A DNA stretch of 40,928 nucleotides from Candidatus Saccharibacteria bacterium UBA6039. Its GTDB lineage: Bacteria; Patescibacteriota; Saccharimonadia; Saccharimonadales; Saccharimonadaceae. Location of the stretch: assembly GCA_002427805.1 (NCBI GenBank), contig DIZB01000025.1:1-40928 (forward strand). The letters are read 5' to 3'. Positions 14,057 through 22,830 of this stretch are shown piece after piece; the stretch's first letter is position 1, and each line of letters begins with the position of its first letter. A program made the translations under genes and the position numbers. The notes beneath the pieces are model-generated. The model had not been told where the DNA came from. It saw only the letters and a list, made by a program, of their open reading frames with translations, and did not search any database.

Positions 14057-15568
14057 TTACTTCGCGAATTCAATCGCACGAGTTTCACGGATCACATTGA
14101 CCTTGATCGTACCTGGGTACTGCATCGTACTTTCGATCTTCACCGCAATATCACGAGCGAGTTTAATCGCGCTTAAATCATCAACAGTCTTTGGGCTGAC
14201 AATAATACGCACTTCACGACCGGCACTAATAGCATAGGCCTTTTCAATGCCAGCGAAGCTCAGTGCAACGTTTTCAAGATCGCGCATTCGCTCAACGAAG
14301 TTCTCGGCGCTAATATTACGTGCGCCGGGTCGAGCCGCAGACAGCGCGTCACAGATACGAACCACAAGGGCTTCTGGTGTTGTTGCTTCAATATCGTCAT
14401 GATGCGCTTCGATGGCATGAACAATGTCCTCACTCATACCGTACTTACGAGCCAATTCAGCACCAACGTGGTGATGCTTGCCTTCAATCTTATGTGAGAC
14501 TGCCTTACCGACATCATGAAGGAGTGTGGCTGTTTTAGTGACACGTACATCAGCACCGATTTCTTCAGCAATAAGTCCAGCTAAGTGCGCCATTTCAGTA
14601 CTATGCATTAAAACATTCTGGCCGTAACTCGTACGATATTTCAGCTCACCAAGCAGGCGAATCATTTCTTTAGGTATACCTACAACTCCTACTTCGCGCG
14701 CTGCGTCCTCACCTGCGCGAGTGATCTCCTTATCAAGCTCTTTTTCTGCCTTCGCAACAACTTCCTCAATGCGTCCCGGATGGATACGACCATCCTTCAT
14801 AAGTTGCTCTAAGGTAATACGGGCAACTTGACGACGAATCGGATCAAAGCTTGAGAGAATAATCATACCAGGCGTATCATCTACAAGAATATCGACACCA
14901 GTTGCGCGCTGGAGCGCCTGAATGTTACGGCCCTCCTTACCAATAATGCGACCCTTCATCTCTTCATCTTGGAGCTTGACTGCAGTAACCGTTCGCTCAG
15001 CTGTTACTTCAGACGACATGCGCTCCATGGCAGTAACAAGAATCATCTGCGCATTGTCTTCAGCTGTTTCCATGGCATCATTTTGTAGTTTGTTAACAAG
15101 GCCTAGAAGGTCCTGCTTAATATCTTTTTCTGTCATTTGCATCAGCTTATCGGCAGCATCTGCTTTTTTTAGCCCTGCAATCTTTTCAAGCTTTTCTTGC
15201 TGGCGTGTGCGAATGTCACGGATCTCATTTTTTAATCCTTCCACTTCGTCTTCCTGTGCGCGGAGGCCTTCTGCACGCTTATCAAGTTCATCGAGTTTAC
15301 GGTCAAGATTGCTCTCGCGATCCGCCAGGCGATTTTCGGTTTTTTGCCATTCCTTGCGACGATCGCCTTCATCTTTTTTGGCATCACTCACAAGTTGTAG
15401 CGCCTCATCCTTCGCTTTTAAAACAATATCACTTGCCTTGTTTTTAGCGGTGGCAATTTCTTTGTCTACTTTGCTCTTTCCACTCGCTGTGCGAGTACGA
15501 ACGTAAGCTGTACTTCCGCCAACGCCAGCAAGTACCCCTAGTAAAGCGGCAATAATTCCTTCTATCAT
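14057..15568 (-). CDS. rny: Ribonuclease Y
   Basis: Rny is the membrane-bound endonuclease that starts decay of many mRNAs in Gram-positive-type bacteria. The 503-residue protein has an N-terminal transmembrane helix (IEGIIAALLGVLAGVGG), a long charged coiled coil (about residues 30-185), a KH domain with GRIIGKEGRNIQALQ (about 205-265), and an HD domain with LLHDVGKA and later IEAHHDDIE (about 325-420). The length is typical. The start ATG has GGAAAGGGA just upstream. About 160 bp of non-coding DNA precede it, more than usual in this window, so a longer leader is likely. Confidence 0.96.
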   Translation of the reverse strand: MIEGIIAALLGVLAGVGGSTAYVRTRTASGKSKVDKEIATAKNKASDIVLKAKDEALQLVSDAKKDEGDRRKEWQKTENRLADRESNLDRKLDELDKRAEGLRAQEDEVEGLKNEIRDIRTRQQEKLEKIAGLKKADAADKLMQMTEKDIKQDLLGLVNKLQNDAMETAEDNAQMILVTAMERMSSEVTAERTVTAVKLQDEEMKGRIIGKEGRNIQALQRATGVDILVDDTPGMIILSSFDPIRRQVARITLEQLMKDGRIHPGRIEEVVAKAEKELDKEITRAGEDAAREVGVVGIPKEMIRLLGELKYRTSYGQNVLMHSTEMAHLAGLIAEEIGADVRVTKTATLLHDVGKAVSHKIEGKHHHVGAELARKYGMSEDIVHAIEAHHDDIEATTPEALVVRICDALSAARPGARNISAENFVERMRDLENVALSFAGIEKAYAISAGREVRIIVSPKTVDDLSAIKLARDIAVKIESTMQYPGTIKVNVIRETRAIEFAK

Positions 15569-15687
15569 AGTATCCCTTTCCGCGCGGATGACCTCTGTAA
15601 AGTGACGCAGAATAAAGTGTTGTTGTGTATCAAATGAGCAGGATGGTCAGGAGGGCGTCGGTTTTCAAAAAGTTAATCAAAGTCTAT

Positions 15688-15714
15688 AAAAGACCACCTT
15701 TAGTGTAGTCTTTT
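15688..15714. terminator. Bidirectional terminator between rny and tsaB
   Basis: AAAAGAC (15688-15694) pairs with GTCTTTT (15708-15714), with an inner CAC/GTG pair and a 2-nt bulge. It has T runs on both strands. On the minus strand it follows tsaB. Confidence 0.6.
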
Positions 15715-15732
15715 TGCTGTGCGTTTTGCAAG

Positions 15733-16119
15733 TTATTTTCGTGGTTTTGTAATGATCGGATCGCTTCCGTAGCGTGGCAAAACAATCTGCTCGTTTTTAC
15801 CATCATGGATTTTAGTCAAGGCTTCATCTTGCCATGACTCGCCCGTGCCGCCAACAATTGGGATAGCCTCACTGTCGGCTAGAGTATTAAGAACCGTCAT
15901 GCCAATTCGTAGACCCGTAAAGCTCCCAGGACCTTCATAGACGCCAATTGCCGTAATATCGCGCCATACTTTTGAGTGAGCGTGTAGTTGATCATGCAGA
16001 TATTTTAAGAGTCCTTTCGCAAGTTCTCTATCAGCTAACCACTCGTGATCATAGCGAATTTCACCCTCAATAAGAGTTAATCGACACATTGGTGTCGATG
16101 TATCAAGTAGGAGGATCAT
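15733..16119 (-). CDS. tsaB: tRNA t6A synthesis protein TsaB (short form)
   Basis: TsaB is the ASKHA-fold partner of TsaD in the complex that transfers threonylcarbamoyl to A37 of tRNA. This copy has only 128 residues, against about 220-230 in Escherichia coli, and covers the N-terminal half: ILLLDTSTPMCRL at the start and the family signature GVYEGPGSFTGLRIGMT near residue 62. The C-terminal half is missing, with no sign of a frameshift, so it looks like a natural short form that keeps the TsaD-binding part. The start overlaps the tsaE stop as ATGA, a two-gene operon tsaE-tsaB. Confidence 0.88.
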   Translation of the reverse strand: MILLLDTSTPMCRLTLIEGEIRYDHEWLADRELAKGLLKYLHDQLHAHSKVWRDITAIGVYEGPGSFTGLRIGMTVLNTLADSEAIPIVGGTGESWQDEALTKIHDGKNEQIVLPRYGSDPIITKPRK

Positions 16120-16568
16120 AGCCCGTGCTCGATTTCTAGGCTTCTGGTACCATGTGCCTCAACAATGATCCGCCGCACCGTTTCGGTCGGTGCGACAATA
16201 CTGAGCGTCAGTCGATCAACCGGTAATGCACCTTCCACAATACCTCCCCATTCAATGATCGTAATCGTTTTTTGATTCAAAATTGTTTCTTTTAATTCAT
16301 CGCCCATAATGCCGGCTTCTTGCAAACGATAAAAATCATAATGAGCAAGCGTTAAGCCATCGCGGGCGGGATACACTCGACTAATTGTAAAGCTCGGGCT
16401 TTGGACGTCTTCTGTAATATTGAGGCCCGTCGCTATCCCCTTCGTCAATGTCGTTTTACCCGCTCCGACATCTCCGACTAACTCAATCACTTCACCGCCT
16501 CGAAGTAGTCGCCCGAGCCTCGCGCCAAATGACTTCATTTCTTGTTCGTTTGTGACCTCTATTACCAT
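16116..16568 (-). CDS. tsaE: tRNA t6A synthesis ATPase TsaE
   Basis: TsaE is the P-loop ATPase that resets the TsaBD complex during t6A formation. The 150-residue protein has Walker A GDVGAGKTTLTKG, a switch-like QSPSFTISRVY, the family motif HYDFYRL and IIEWGG. The start is ATG 16568 rather than the in-frame TTG at 16574: TATAAT (16577-16582, minus) ends 8 nt before the ATG. The divergent pilB gene starts 63 bp away. With tsaC at 3040 the window has three of the four t6A genes; tsaD must be elsewhere. Confidence 0.94.
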   Translation of the reverse strand: MVIEVTNEQEMKSFGARLGRLLRGGEVIELVGDVGAGKTTLTKGIATGLNITEDVQSPSFTISRVYPARDGLTLAHYDFYRLQEAGIMGDELKETILNQKTITIIEWGGIVEGALPVDRLTLSIVAPTETVRRIIVEAHGTRSLEIEHGL

Positions 16569-16630
16569 TATCAATAATTATACCATCTAGCGCATTTTTG
16601 CTCAGTCAATTACAATGGAGCGTAAGCAGT

Positions 16631-18412
16631 ATGCGTATTTCTGATGCAATCATCGAAAAGTTGCTCGCGCGCAGTGGTGTGGCTACTGCAGAGCAAATCA
16701 CAGCCCTGAAAGATGAGGGTATTCATTCAAGACGCCCCCTTCAAGAACTTGTTATTGAAAAAGGTGTTACTGATGAAAAAACCCTTATTCAAGCATTTGC
16801 AGATTACGCACAAATTCCCTTTATTGAAATAGATCCACGCGATATTCCAAGTGACGTCATCGAACGCATTCCTGAGCACATTGCCAGGCAGTACAATGCT
16901 GTCCTTTTTAAAGTAGATGCTGATGGGCTTCAGCATCTTGCCATGGAAGACCCTGATGATGTCCAGGCTGTTAACTTTATTCAAAAAGAAATTGGCGAAA
17001 ACACTCGAATTTATATCGCGACACATGCTAATATCATCGACTCACTTGAGAACTACCGTGGTGATGTAAACCAAGAACTCAATGAAGTTATTGACGTGCA
17101 ACGTGAAGATGATACGGCCTCTCAAACAATCACAGAAGACGAGGTTTCTGAAGATTCTCCAATTGCACAAACCGTTAATCTCTTACTTGAGTATGCCATT
17201 CGCTCGAACGCCAGTGATATTCATATTGAGCCGCGAGAAGAGTTTGTCCAGGTGCGCTACCGTATCGATGGAGTCCTCAAGGAAGTCAACCGACTACCAA
17301 AGAACGTGCTTGGTGCACTGATAAGTCGTATCAAGATCCTCAGTAACCTAAAGATCGACGAACGGCGCGTTCCGCAGGATGGACGTTTCAAGATTAAGGT
17401 TGCCGGTAAGCAATACGCTCTGCGTGTCAGTTCCCTTCCAATTGCGGATGGCGAAAAGGTTGTGATGCGTATTCTAGACGAGTCGAACCAAGCCGTCACG
17501 CTCGAGTCTCTCGGGTATTGGGGCCATTCTCTGGAAATTATGAAGCTCGCGCTGACCGAGCCAAACGGCATGGTGCTTGTAACAGGACCGACTGGTAGCG
17601 GTAAGTCAACCAGCCTCTTTAGCGTGCTATCTATCCTCAATACACCCGACGTTAACATATCGACCATCGAAGACCCGGTTGAATACAAAATTGCTGGTGT
17701 TAACCAGACACAAACGAATGAAAAAGCAGGTATGACTTTCGCCAACGGACTGCGCGCCCTCCTCCGTCAGGATCCAAACATTATTATGATCGGTGAGATC
17801 CGTGATGGTGAAACTGCTAACCTTGGCGTGCAGGCGGCCCTGACCGGACACCTTGTGTTCAGCACACTTCACACTAACAATGCCGCTACAACCCTGCCAC
17901 GTTTGCTCGATATGGATATTGAGCCATTCTTAATCGCAAGTACCGTCAAGGCAGTTGTTGGTCAGCGACTTGTGAGGCGCCTTAATAAAGCGAGTCGCGA
18001 GAGTTACACACCAACCGAGGAAGAGAAAATGGCCGTTATAAAAATGTTCAACCTGCCTGCGGGCGTTGGATTTAGCCACATCCATGAGCTTGAAAAGCGC
18101 GCAGCCGCTGAAGGTATAGGAGGTGATGCACCCCTTAGTACCAATGAACATGGGATTCTTACCCTGTGGCGAGCTAATCCGAACGACAACGAAGAGGATG
18201 CACACAATGGCTACAAAAGTCGTGTTGGTATCTACGAGGTCTTGGCCATGAGCCAGAGTATTCAAAAACTCATTATGGTCAACGCAACCAGTGACCAAAT
18301 TCAGGCTCAAGCAATCACTGAAGGCATGACGACCATGCAGACTGATGGTCTTATTAAAGCACTTCGTGGAGAAACGACTATTGAAGAAGTCTTAAGGGTA
18401 AATAAGGAGTAG
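16631..18412 (+). CDS. pilB: Type IV pilus assembly ATPase PilB/GspE
   Basis: This 593-residue ATPase drives pilus subunit polymerisation. It has an N-terminal MshEN/T2SSE-N domain (about 1-145), a linker with an acidic stretch, then the N2 and motor domains. Walker A GPTGSGKST lies near residue 320, the Asp box IEDPVEYKI follows, Walker B IIMIGEIRD is near 387, and the His box is in FSTLHTNNAATT. The four-cysteine zinc module normally found after VVGQRLVRRL is absent; a charged insertion of about 60 residues without cysteine takes its place. ATG 16631 has GGAGCG upstream; an earlier in-frame ATG at 16598 has no signal. pilC starts 1 nt after the stop. Confidence 0.94.
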   Translation: MRISDAIIEKLLARSGVATAEQITALKDEGIHSRRPLQELVIEKGVTDEKTLIQAFADYAQIPFIEIDPRDIPSDVIERIPEHIARQYNAVLFKVDADGLQHLAMEDPDDVQAVNFIQKEIGENTRIYIATHANIIDSLENYRGDVNQELNEVIDVQREDDTASQTITEDEVSEDSPIAQTVNLLLEYAIRSNASDIHIEPREEFVQVRYRIDGVLKEVNRLPKNVLGALISRIKILSNLKIDERRVPQDGRFKIKVAGKQYALRVSSLPIADGEKVVMRILDESNQAVTLESLGYWGHSLEIMKLALTEPNGMVLVTGPTGSGKSTSLFSVLSILNTPDVNISTIEDPVEYKIAGVNQTQTNEKAGMTFANGLRALLRQDPNIIMIGEIRDGETANLGVQAALTGHLVFSTLHTNNAATTLPRLLDMDIEPFLIASTVKAVVGQRLVRRLNKASRESYTPTEEEKMAVIKMFNLPAGVGFSHIHELEKRAAAEGIGGDAPLSTNEHGILTLWRANPNDNEEDAHNGYKSRVGIYEVLAMSQSIQKLIMVNATSDQIQAQAITEGMTTMQTDGLIKALRGETTIEEVLRVNKE

Positions 18413-18413
18413 T

Positions 18414-19643
18414 ATGCCCCAATTTGCCTATATCGCTACGGATGCAAAGCACAACGTCGTCAACGGAAGCATCGAACAGGCAGATCGCTCGAGTGTTATT
18501 GCCGCACTTATTAAACAAGGCCTCAAGCCAGTGAGCGTTAAAGAACAAAGCGCCACACAAAACGGTCTGAGCTCAATTACGAAGTTCCTTGCACCAAAAC
18601 GAGTTAAAAACGACCAACTAGTGATGGCAACCAGGCAGCTTAGTGCCATGGTGGGGGCCGGTGTGCCGATTATTCGAGCGCTTACTTCTCTCTCATCACA
18701 CGCTGAAAGCGAGCCTCTCAAAAAAGTCCTCACTGTAATTATCAAGGACGTCGAAGGTGGTATGAGCCTTGGTGATGCACTAGGTAAACATCCTGAAACA
18801 TTTTCTGATGTCTACGTTAACATGGTGCGAGCAGGTGAAGCTGCCGGAATTCTCGACGAAATCTTAAAGCGTCTCGCCCTCCAACAAGAGAAAAATGCCA
18901 CAATTCGCAAAAAGATTAAAAGTGCTATGGCATACCCAACCGTTCTCATCAGTATTACCGTTTTAGCCTTTTTTGGCTTGATGATTTTTGTGATTCCACA
19001 GATCGGTAAAATCCTGACTGACATTGGTGGGCCGGATGCAAAGCTACCTGGTATTACCATCTTTATGCTCGGCCTCAGTCATGTCATCACAACGTACTTC
19101 TATATTATCTTCCCAGTTATCGGCGGTGGTATTTACACACTGCTTCGTTACATAAAAACGCCGAAGGGTAAGAAAAACTTTCATATTATCATTCTCAAGA
19201 TTCCCGGCATAAGGACGATTATTATGAAAGTCGCCGTTGCTCGCTTTGCACGTACATTCTCAGCTCTGATGGGTGCTGGTGTTGCTGTACTTGAATGTCT
19301 GAGTGTCACCTCACGATCAATTGGTAATGTCGTTTACGAAGAAGCCCTTAATGAAGCTGCCAAAGAAGTCAAGAACGGGAAGTCATTGTCTTCTATCATT
19401 GCGAAAAACCCGCTATTTCCACCCATTGTCTCCCAAATGCTCTCGGTTGGTGAAGAAACCGGTCAAACCGACACTATACTTGTAAAGGTTGCCGACTTTT
19501 ACGAAGAAGAGGTCGACGTTGCGATTGAAGGACTAAGTTCGATCATCGAGCCTGTCATGATTGTGCTCATGGGTGGCATGGTCGGACTGATCGCAGCCAG
19601 TGTAATGAGCCCTATCGCAAGTCTTGCACAAAACATCAAATAA
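18414..19643 (+). CDS. pilC: Type IV pilus inner-membrane platform protein PilC/GspF
   Basis: This 409-residue protein is the membrane platform under the pilus that PilB turns. It has two tandem T2SSF domains (about residues 65-190 and 270-395), each with the family pattern: TRQLSAMVGAGVPI and FARTFSALMGAGVAV open them, and a GESLG-like GMSLGDAL and GKSLSSII follow. Three transmembrane segments are visible (about 170-195, 215-240, 375-400). AAGGAG ends 5 nt before the ATG, within the last pilB codons. The N-terminal YIATDAKHNVVNG part is typical of PilC proteins of Gram-positive type. Confidence 0.95.
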   Translation: MPQFAYIATDAKHNVVNGSIEQADRSSVIAALIKQGLKPVSVKEQSATQNGLSSITKFLAPKRVKNDQLVMATRQLSAMVGAGVPIIRALTSLSSHAESEPLKKVLTVIIKDVEGGMSLGDALGKHPETFSDVYVNMVRAGEAAGILDEILKRLALQQEKNATIRKKIKSAMAYPTVLISITVLAFFGLMIFVIPQIGKILTDIGGPDAKLPGITIFMLGLSHVITTYFYIIFPVIGGGIYTLLRYIKTPKGKKNFHIIILKIPGIRTIIMKVAVARFARTFSALMGAGVAVLECLSVTSRSIGNVVYEEALNEAAKEVKNGKSLSSIIAKNPLFPPIVSQMLSVGEETGQTDTILVKVADFYEEEVDVAIEGLSSIIEPVMIVLMGGMVGLIAASVMSPIASLAQNIK

Positions 19644-19666
19644 CAGTGGCCTGGCCATTCCGCTCA

Positions 19667-19675
19667 TGCTATAAT
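19667..19675 (+). promoter_or_regulatory. Extended -10 promoter before pilM
   Basis: TGCTATAAT is an extended -10 element 26 nt before the pilM ATG at 19702, so pilM-pilN-pilO may have their own promoter apart from pilB-pilC. Confidence 0.6.
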
Positions 19676-19701
19676 AGCCTCAGTATTTACTAGTGGGCAT
19701 C

Positions 19702-20757
19702 ATGGCAAAATTATTCTATAGAGACAAACCGATTATCGGACTTGATATCAGCAATACTGGTATTAAAGTAATGGCTGTTGATCCGAAAAGGTGGCTTGTA
19801 CTTGGGTACGGATCGGTCGACCTTGAACCAATCAAAGTGAAAGAGGCGCTCGAGGGTGATAGCACCTATCTTACCGACAACATTCAAGCACTATTAAAGG
19901 ATAAAGTCGTTGGCGTTTTACCAAGTAGTCACGTGGTGATTGGCGTGCCAACAGCGAGGACCTTTTCGCGAACCTTTGTCGTACCCTCAAGTACCGAGAA
20001 AACCTTGGCTGACGCCGTTGAAGTGGAAGCAGATCAATACATCCCAATCCCAGCAGCAACCCTTTACATTGACTACGAAGTGATTGAACGTAACAAAAAA
20101 GAAATCACTGTTCTCATGAGTGCCATGTCACGAATTATCATCGACAACTGCGTGGCTGCCGTTGAGAGCGCCGGTCTCCACCCAACGCTTGTAGAGCCTG
20201 GCATTAGCGCTGTCGGGCGTCTGCTCACCGCAACCGAAGACGGACATCTACCAACAATCATAGTTGATATTGGCCCAGCTAGTACCGACATAGCCGTTCT
20301 TGAAGGCGGCTCCATTCGTGTAACGGGTGGTCTCGCTATCGGCGGTAATACATTTACGCTTGATATCGCTAAAAAGCTCGGCGTCACGCTTGAAAATGCT
20401 CACCAGTTGAAGGTACTCAGTGGCCTCAGCGCCGGTCCCCGTCAAGAAAAAATTAGTGCCGCACTCGCACCTAGTTTAGAGCGTATCATTGCTGAAACAC
20501 GTAAGGTTATCCGTTACTACAATGAGCGTATGAGCGAAGAACACAAGCTCGAACAACTCCTCGTCGTCGGAAGCGGGAGCAGTATGCCAGGCATAGGTGA
20601 GTACTTTACGAATGCCCTCGTAATGCCAGCTCGTGTCGCCAGCCCATGGCAAAAACTTGACTTCGGTAAGCTTCCAGAACCCGCAAAGCAGTTTCGGAGT
20701 CGCTATATCACCGTTGCGGGACTTGCGAGTGTGTCACCGGGGAGTATCTGGAAATGA
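19702..20757 (+). CDS. pilM: Type IV pilus assembly protein PilM
   Basis: PilM is an actin-like (ASKHA) cytoplasmic protein that binds the N-terminus of PilN and links the ATPase to the membrane complex. The 351-residue sequence starts with KPIIGLDISNTGIKVMAVD (phosphate-1 loop) and holds TIIVDIGPASTDIAVLEGG (phosphate-2) and a late LLVVGSGSSMPGIGEYF (adenosine loop). The start ATG at 19702 is preferred to GTG 19693 because the GTG belongs to a likely leader segment. Its stop overlaps the pilN start as ATGA. Confidence 0.94.
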   Translation: MAKLFYRDKPIIGLDISNTGIKVMAVDPKRWLVLGYGSVDLEPIKVKEALEGDSTYLTDNIQALLKDKVVGVLPSSHVVIGVPTARTFSRTFVVPSSTEKTLADAVEVEADQYIPIPAATLYIDYEVIERNKKEITVLMSAMSRIIIDNCVAAVESAGLHPTLVEPGISAVGRLLTATEDGHLPTIIVDIGPASTDIAVLEGGSIRVTGGLAIGGNTFTLDIAKKLGVTLENAHQLKVLSGLSAGPRQEKISAALAPSLERIIAETRKVIRYYNERMSEEHKLEQLLVVGSGSSMPGIGEYFTNALVMPARVASPWQKLDFGKLPEPAKQFRSRYITVAGLASVSPGSIWK

Positions 20758-21314
20758 TCAACCTCTTACCCGATGAAGTCAAGAAAGAAATTCGTGCCGC
20801 TCGGTCTAATGTCGCCCTATTCAACTACATAATCATTATCTTCCTAGCAGTCCTATTCTTGGCTGGTATTTTCGCCACCGTCTACGTCGTTCTCACGAAC
20901 ACGAAAACAAATGCAGAGAACGTCATCAAAGAAAACCACTCTCGAACAACATCATACACATCAGTACAACAGCAAGCCGATAGCCTTAAAGCAAGCCTCT
21001 CAACGGCTAAGACCATCCTCGATAGGCAAACGCTCTATAGTAAGGTCCTCACAGGTATCGCTGGGGCAATGCCCTCAGGCGTTGTTATTAGCAACCTCAA
21101 CCTATCTCCAACCGCACTTGGCACTCCAATTACATTGCAGGCATATGCAAAGAGTACAGCTGACGCCCTCAAGTTAAAAGATAACTTCCAAAGGTCATCT
21201 CTTTTTTCAGGCGTTAGTTTCCAATCACTTACCCCAGGCTCAGCCAGTGCAGCAAGTGGCTACCCAATTGGTATTACCTTGAGTCTCACTATTAATAAGG
21301 GCGCTGCCCAATGA
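20754..21314 (+). CDS. pilN: Type IV pilus assembly protein PilN
   Basis: This 186-residue protein has the canonical PilN N-terminus, MINLLPDEVKKEI, which in the family docks into PilM, then one transmembrane helix (about 23-45), a coiled coil and a small ferredoxin-like outer domain with SGVVISNLNLSPTALGTPITL. It overlaps pilM at its start and pilO at its end by 4 nt each, so all three are made in step. Only the order pilM-pilN-pilO is kept; no pilP or pilQ follows, as expected without an outer membrane. Confidence 0.9.
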   Translation: MINLLPDEVKKEIRAARSNVALFNYIIIIFLAVLFLAGIFATVYVVLTNTKTNAENVIKENHSRTTSYTSVQQQADSLKASLSTAKTILDRQTLYSKVLTGIAGAMPSGVVISNLNLSPTALGTPITLQAYAKSTADALKLKDNFQRSSLFSGVSFQSLTPGSASAASGYPIGITLSLTINKGAAQ

Positions 21315-21868
21315 AAAAATCAGGAATAAGCGCCGTTGGCTTTCGATCACTCCTTATTGTGTTGATCATTCTTTCTATTGGTCTGGCTGTGGTAGGGTTC
21401 TACTTCGCGCAAAATGCTTTAGTCGAATATTCAAAAGTTGTCGGACAAACGGTTGCAGATTCAACCAACACAGGCAAAGACGTCCAATCCCTTAAGACAT
21501 TACAAGCTGAGCTAGCAGCGAAACAAGATGTGATTATTAAATCCGCTAGCCTCCTTGCAACGACCGCAAACTATCAGAGCCAAGCCATAAATGATATCAA
21601 CGCCTATGCAACAGAATCTGGGCTCAACGTCTCTAGCTATAGCTTTGCATTAGCACCGACCACCGCCGTCGCAGGAGCCCCTAGCTCTTCCAACATTACT
21701 GTCTCCCTCACAAGCCCTATGCCGTACCTCAGCCTCTTAAAGTTTGTTCGTCTTGTTGAGACAAATATACCAAAAATGCAGATAGCAAGTATTAACCTTA
21801 CGCGTCAAGAAGGCGACAGCACCATGGTGAAGACAGATCAAATCTCCATAGATGTGTATACTAATTAA
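21311..21868 (+). CDS. pilO: Type IV pilus assembly protein PilO
   Basis: This 185-residue protein has a short cytoplasmic N-terminus, one transmembrane helix (about 13-33), a coiled coil (about 40-80) and an alpha/beta outer domain with INAYATESGLNVSSYSF and PYLSLLKFVRLVETNIPKMQI, the layout of PilO. It pairs with PilN in the inner-membrane alignment complex. Sequence identity in this family is low, so the name rests on the layout and on its place directly after pilN. Confidence 0.86.
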   Translation: MKKSGISAVGFRSLLIVLIILSIGLAVVGFYFAQNALVEYSKVVGQTVADSTNTGKDVQSLKTLQAELAAKQDVIIKSASLLATTANYQSQAINDINAYATESGLNVSSYSFALAPTTAVAGAPSSSNITVSLTSPMPYLSLLKFVRLVETNIPKMQIASINLTRQEGDSTMVKTDQISIDVYTN

Positions 21869-21874
21869 TAGACT

Positions 21875-22165
21875 ATGAAAAATAACGTAAGTATGAAGTC
21901 AATCTTTAAACCAATCGCCGAGGTTTTTAGACGATATCACGTGACAATATTTATTGTTGTCATTGTAAGCGGCCTCGCAACATCAGTCATGCTACTGAAT
22001 AACATCTTGCAGTCTTCCACTAATATATCTGGCTATTCACAAAACGGTACTTCAACATCATTTGACCAAGCAACAATCGACCAACTCGATCAACTTCATA
22101 CGAGTGCTGATAATACGCAAACAATTGATACCTCAAAGGGACGTATAAGTCCATTTAGCGAATAG
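21875..22165 (+). CDS. Small membrane protein at the end of the pilus operon
   Basis: This is a 96-residue protein with a basic N-terminal segment, one transmembrane helix (about residues 24-45) and a polar Ser/Thr/Gln-rich outer tail of about 50 residues. It starts 6 nt after the pilO stop, so it is surely in the same operon, in the position that pilP holds in diderm bacteria. It has no lipobox and no recognisable PilP HTH or beta domain, so I do not call it PilP. It is probably a lineage-specific part of the pilus base. Confidence 0.7.
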   Translation: MKNNVSMKSIFKPIAEVFRRYHVTIFIVVIVSGLATSVMLLNNILQSSTNISGYSQNGTSTSFDQATIDQLDQLHTSADNTQTIDTSKGRISPFSE

Positions 22166-22201
22166 GTAGCGTCCTCGCCTAAAAACGCTTATACTAATAG
22201 T

Positions 22202-22780
22202 ATGCTTCTCCTTGGCTCACGTCTCATTGGCACGCCCGTTATGGGACTCCAGACCGGTACTAAACTTGCTGAAACTGCTTCACCACTTGTTGATCCATCA
22301 AATCTTAAGATTGTTGCGTATATACTCGACGGTCCGTTACTGTCTGAGCATCCCTCCCTCGTCCGTATGGCAGATGTACGTGAGCTCAGTGACATTGGTA
22401 TGATTGTTGATAGTAGTGACGAATTCATTGGTCTTAGTGATGTCATTAAAATTCAAGAACTCTATGAACTTGGTTTTAACCTGCTTGGTATGCGCGTCAT
22501 TGACGAACAAAAGCATAAACTCGGTAAAATAGATGACTACAGTCTCGACTCGAGTAGCTTCGTCATCGAACAACTCAATGTTCGACGCACTGGTATAAGG
22601 GGTATTACTGAGACCGGTCTTTTAATCCACCGCTCACAAATCGTCGAAATTAATAATCACCAAATTGTCGTGCGCTCAACCGCAATACACCCAGAACTAA
22701 AAATCCAACCGGAGCGACGTTCATATGTGAACCCATTTCGCACGTCACCACAAGTCGAACAGAAAGAAATAACTTCCTAG
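22202..22780 (+). CDS. PRC-barrel domain protein
   Basis: This 192-residue soluble protein has two PRC-barrel-like beta units: GSRLIGTPVMGLQTGTKLAE...VDPSNLKIVAYIL in the first 60 residues and NLLGMRVIDEQKHKLGKIDDYSLDSSSFVIEQLNV in about 95-135. PRC-barrels occur in RNA-processing proteins (RimM) and in photosynthetic reaction centre H subunits; free two-barrel proteins like this have no settled function. TATACT at 22190-22195 ends 6 nt before the ATG, giving a leaderless mRNA separate from the pilus operon. The 3' end faces recX. Confidence 0.8.
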   Translation: MLLLGSRLIGTPVMGLQTGTKLAETASPLVDPSNLKIVAYILDGPLLSEHPSLVRMADVRELSDIGMIVDSSDEFIGLSDVIKIQELYELGFNLLGMRVIDEQKHKLGKIDDYSLDSSSFVIEQLNVRRTGIRGITETGLLIHRSQIVEINNHQIVVRSTAIHPELKIQPERRSYVNPFRTSPQVEQKEITS

Positions 22781-22830
22781 AACCTAGGTATAGGACGGGT
22801 GACAGTCGGCGGGGCAGGACCCGAAGCACT

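Noticed and set aside
14922..15506. Plus-strand serine/arginine-rich frame opposite rny
   Set aside because: It is the shadow of the biased codons of the RNase Y coiled coil; its composition is not that of a real protein.
21875..22165. Calling the last pilus-operon gene pilP
   Set aside because: It has the right position but no lipobox and no PilP domain; position alone is not enough.
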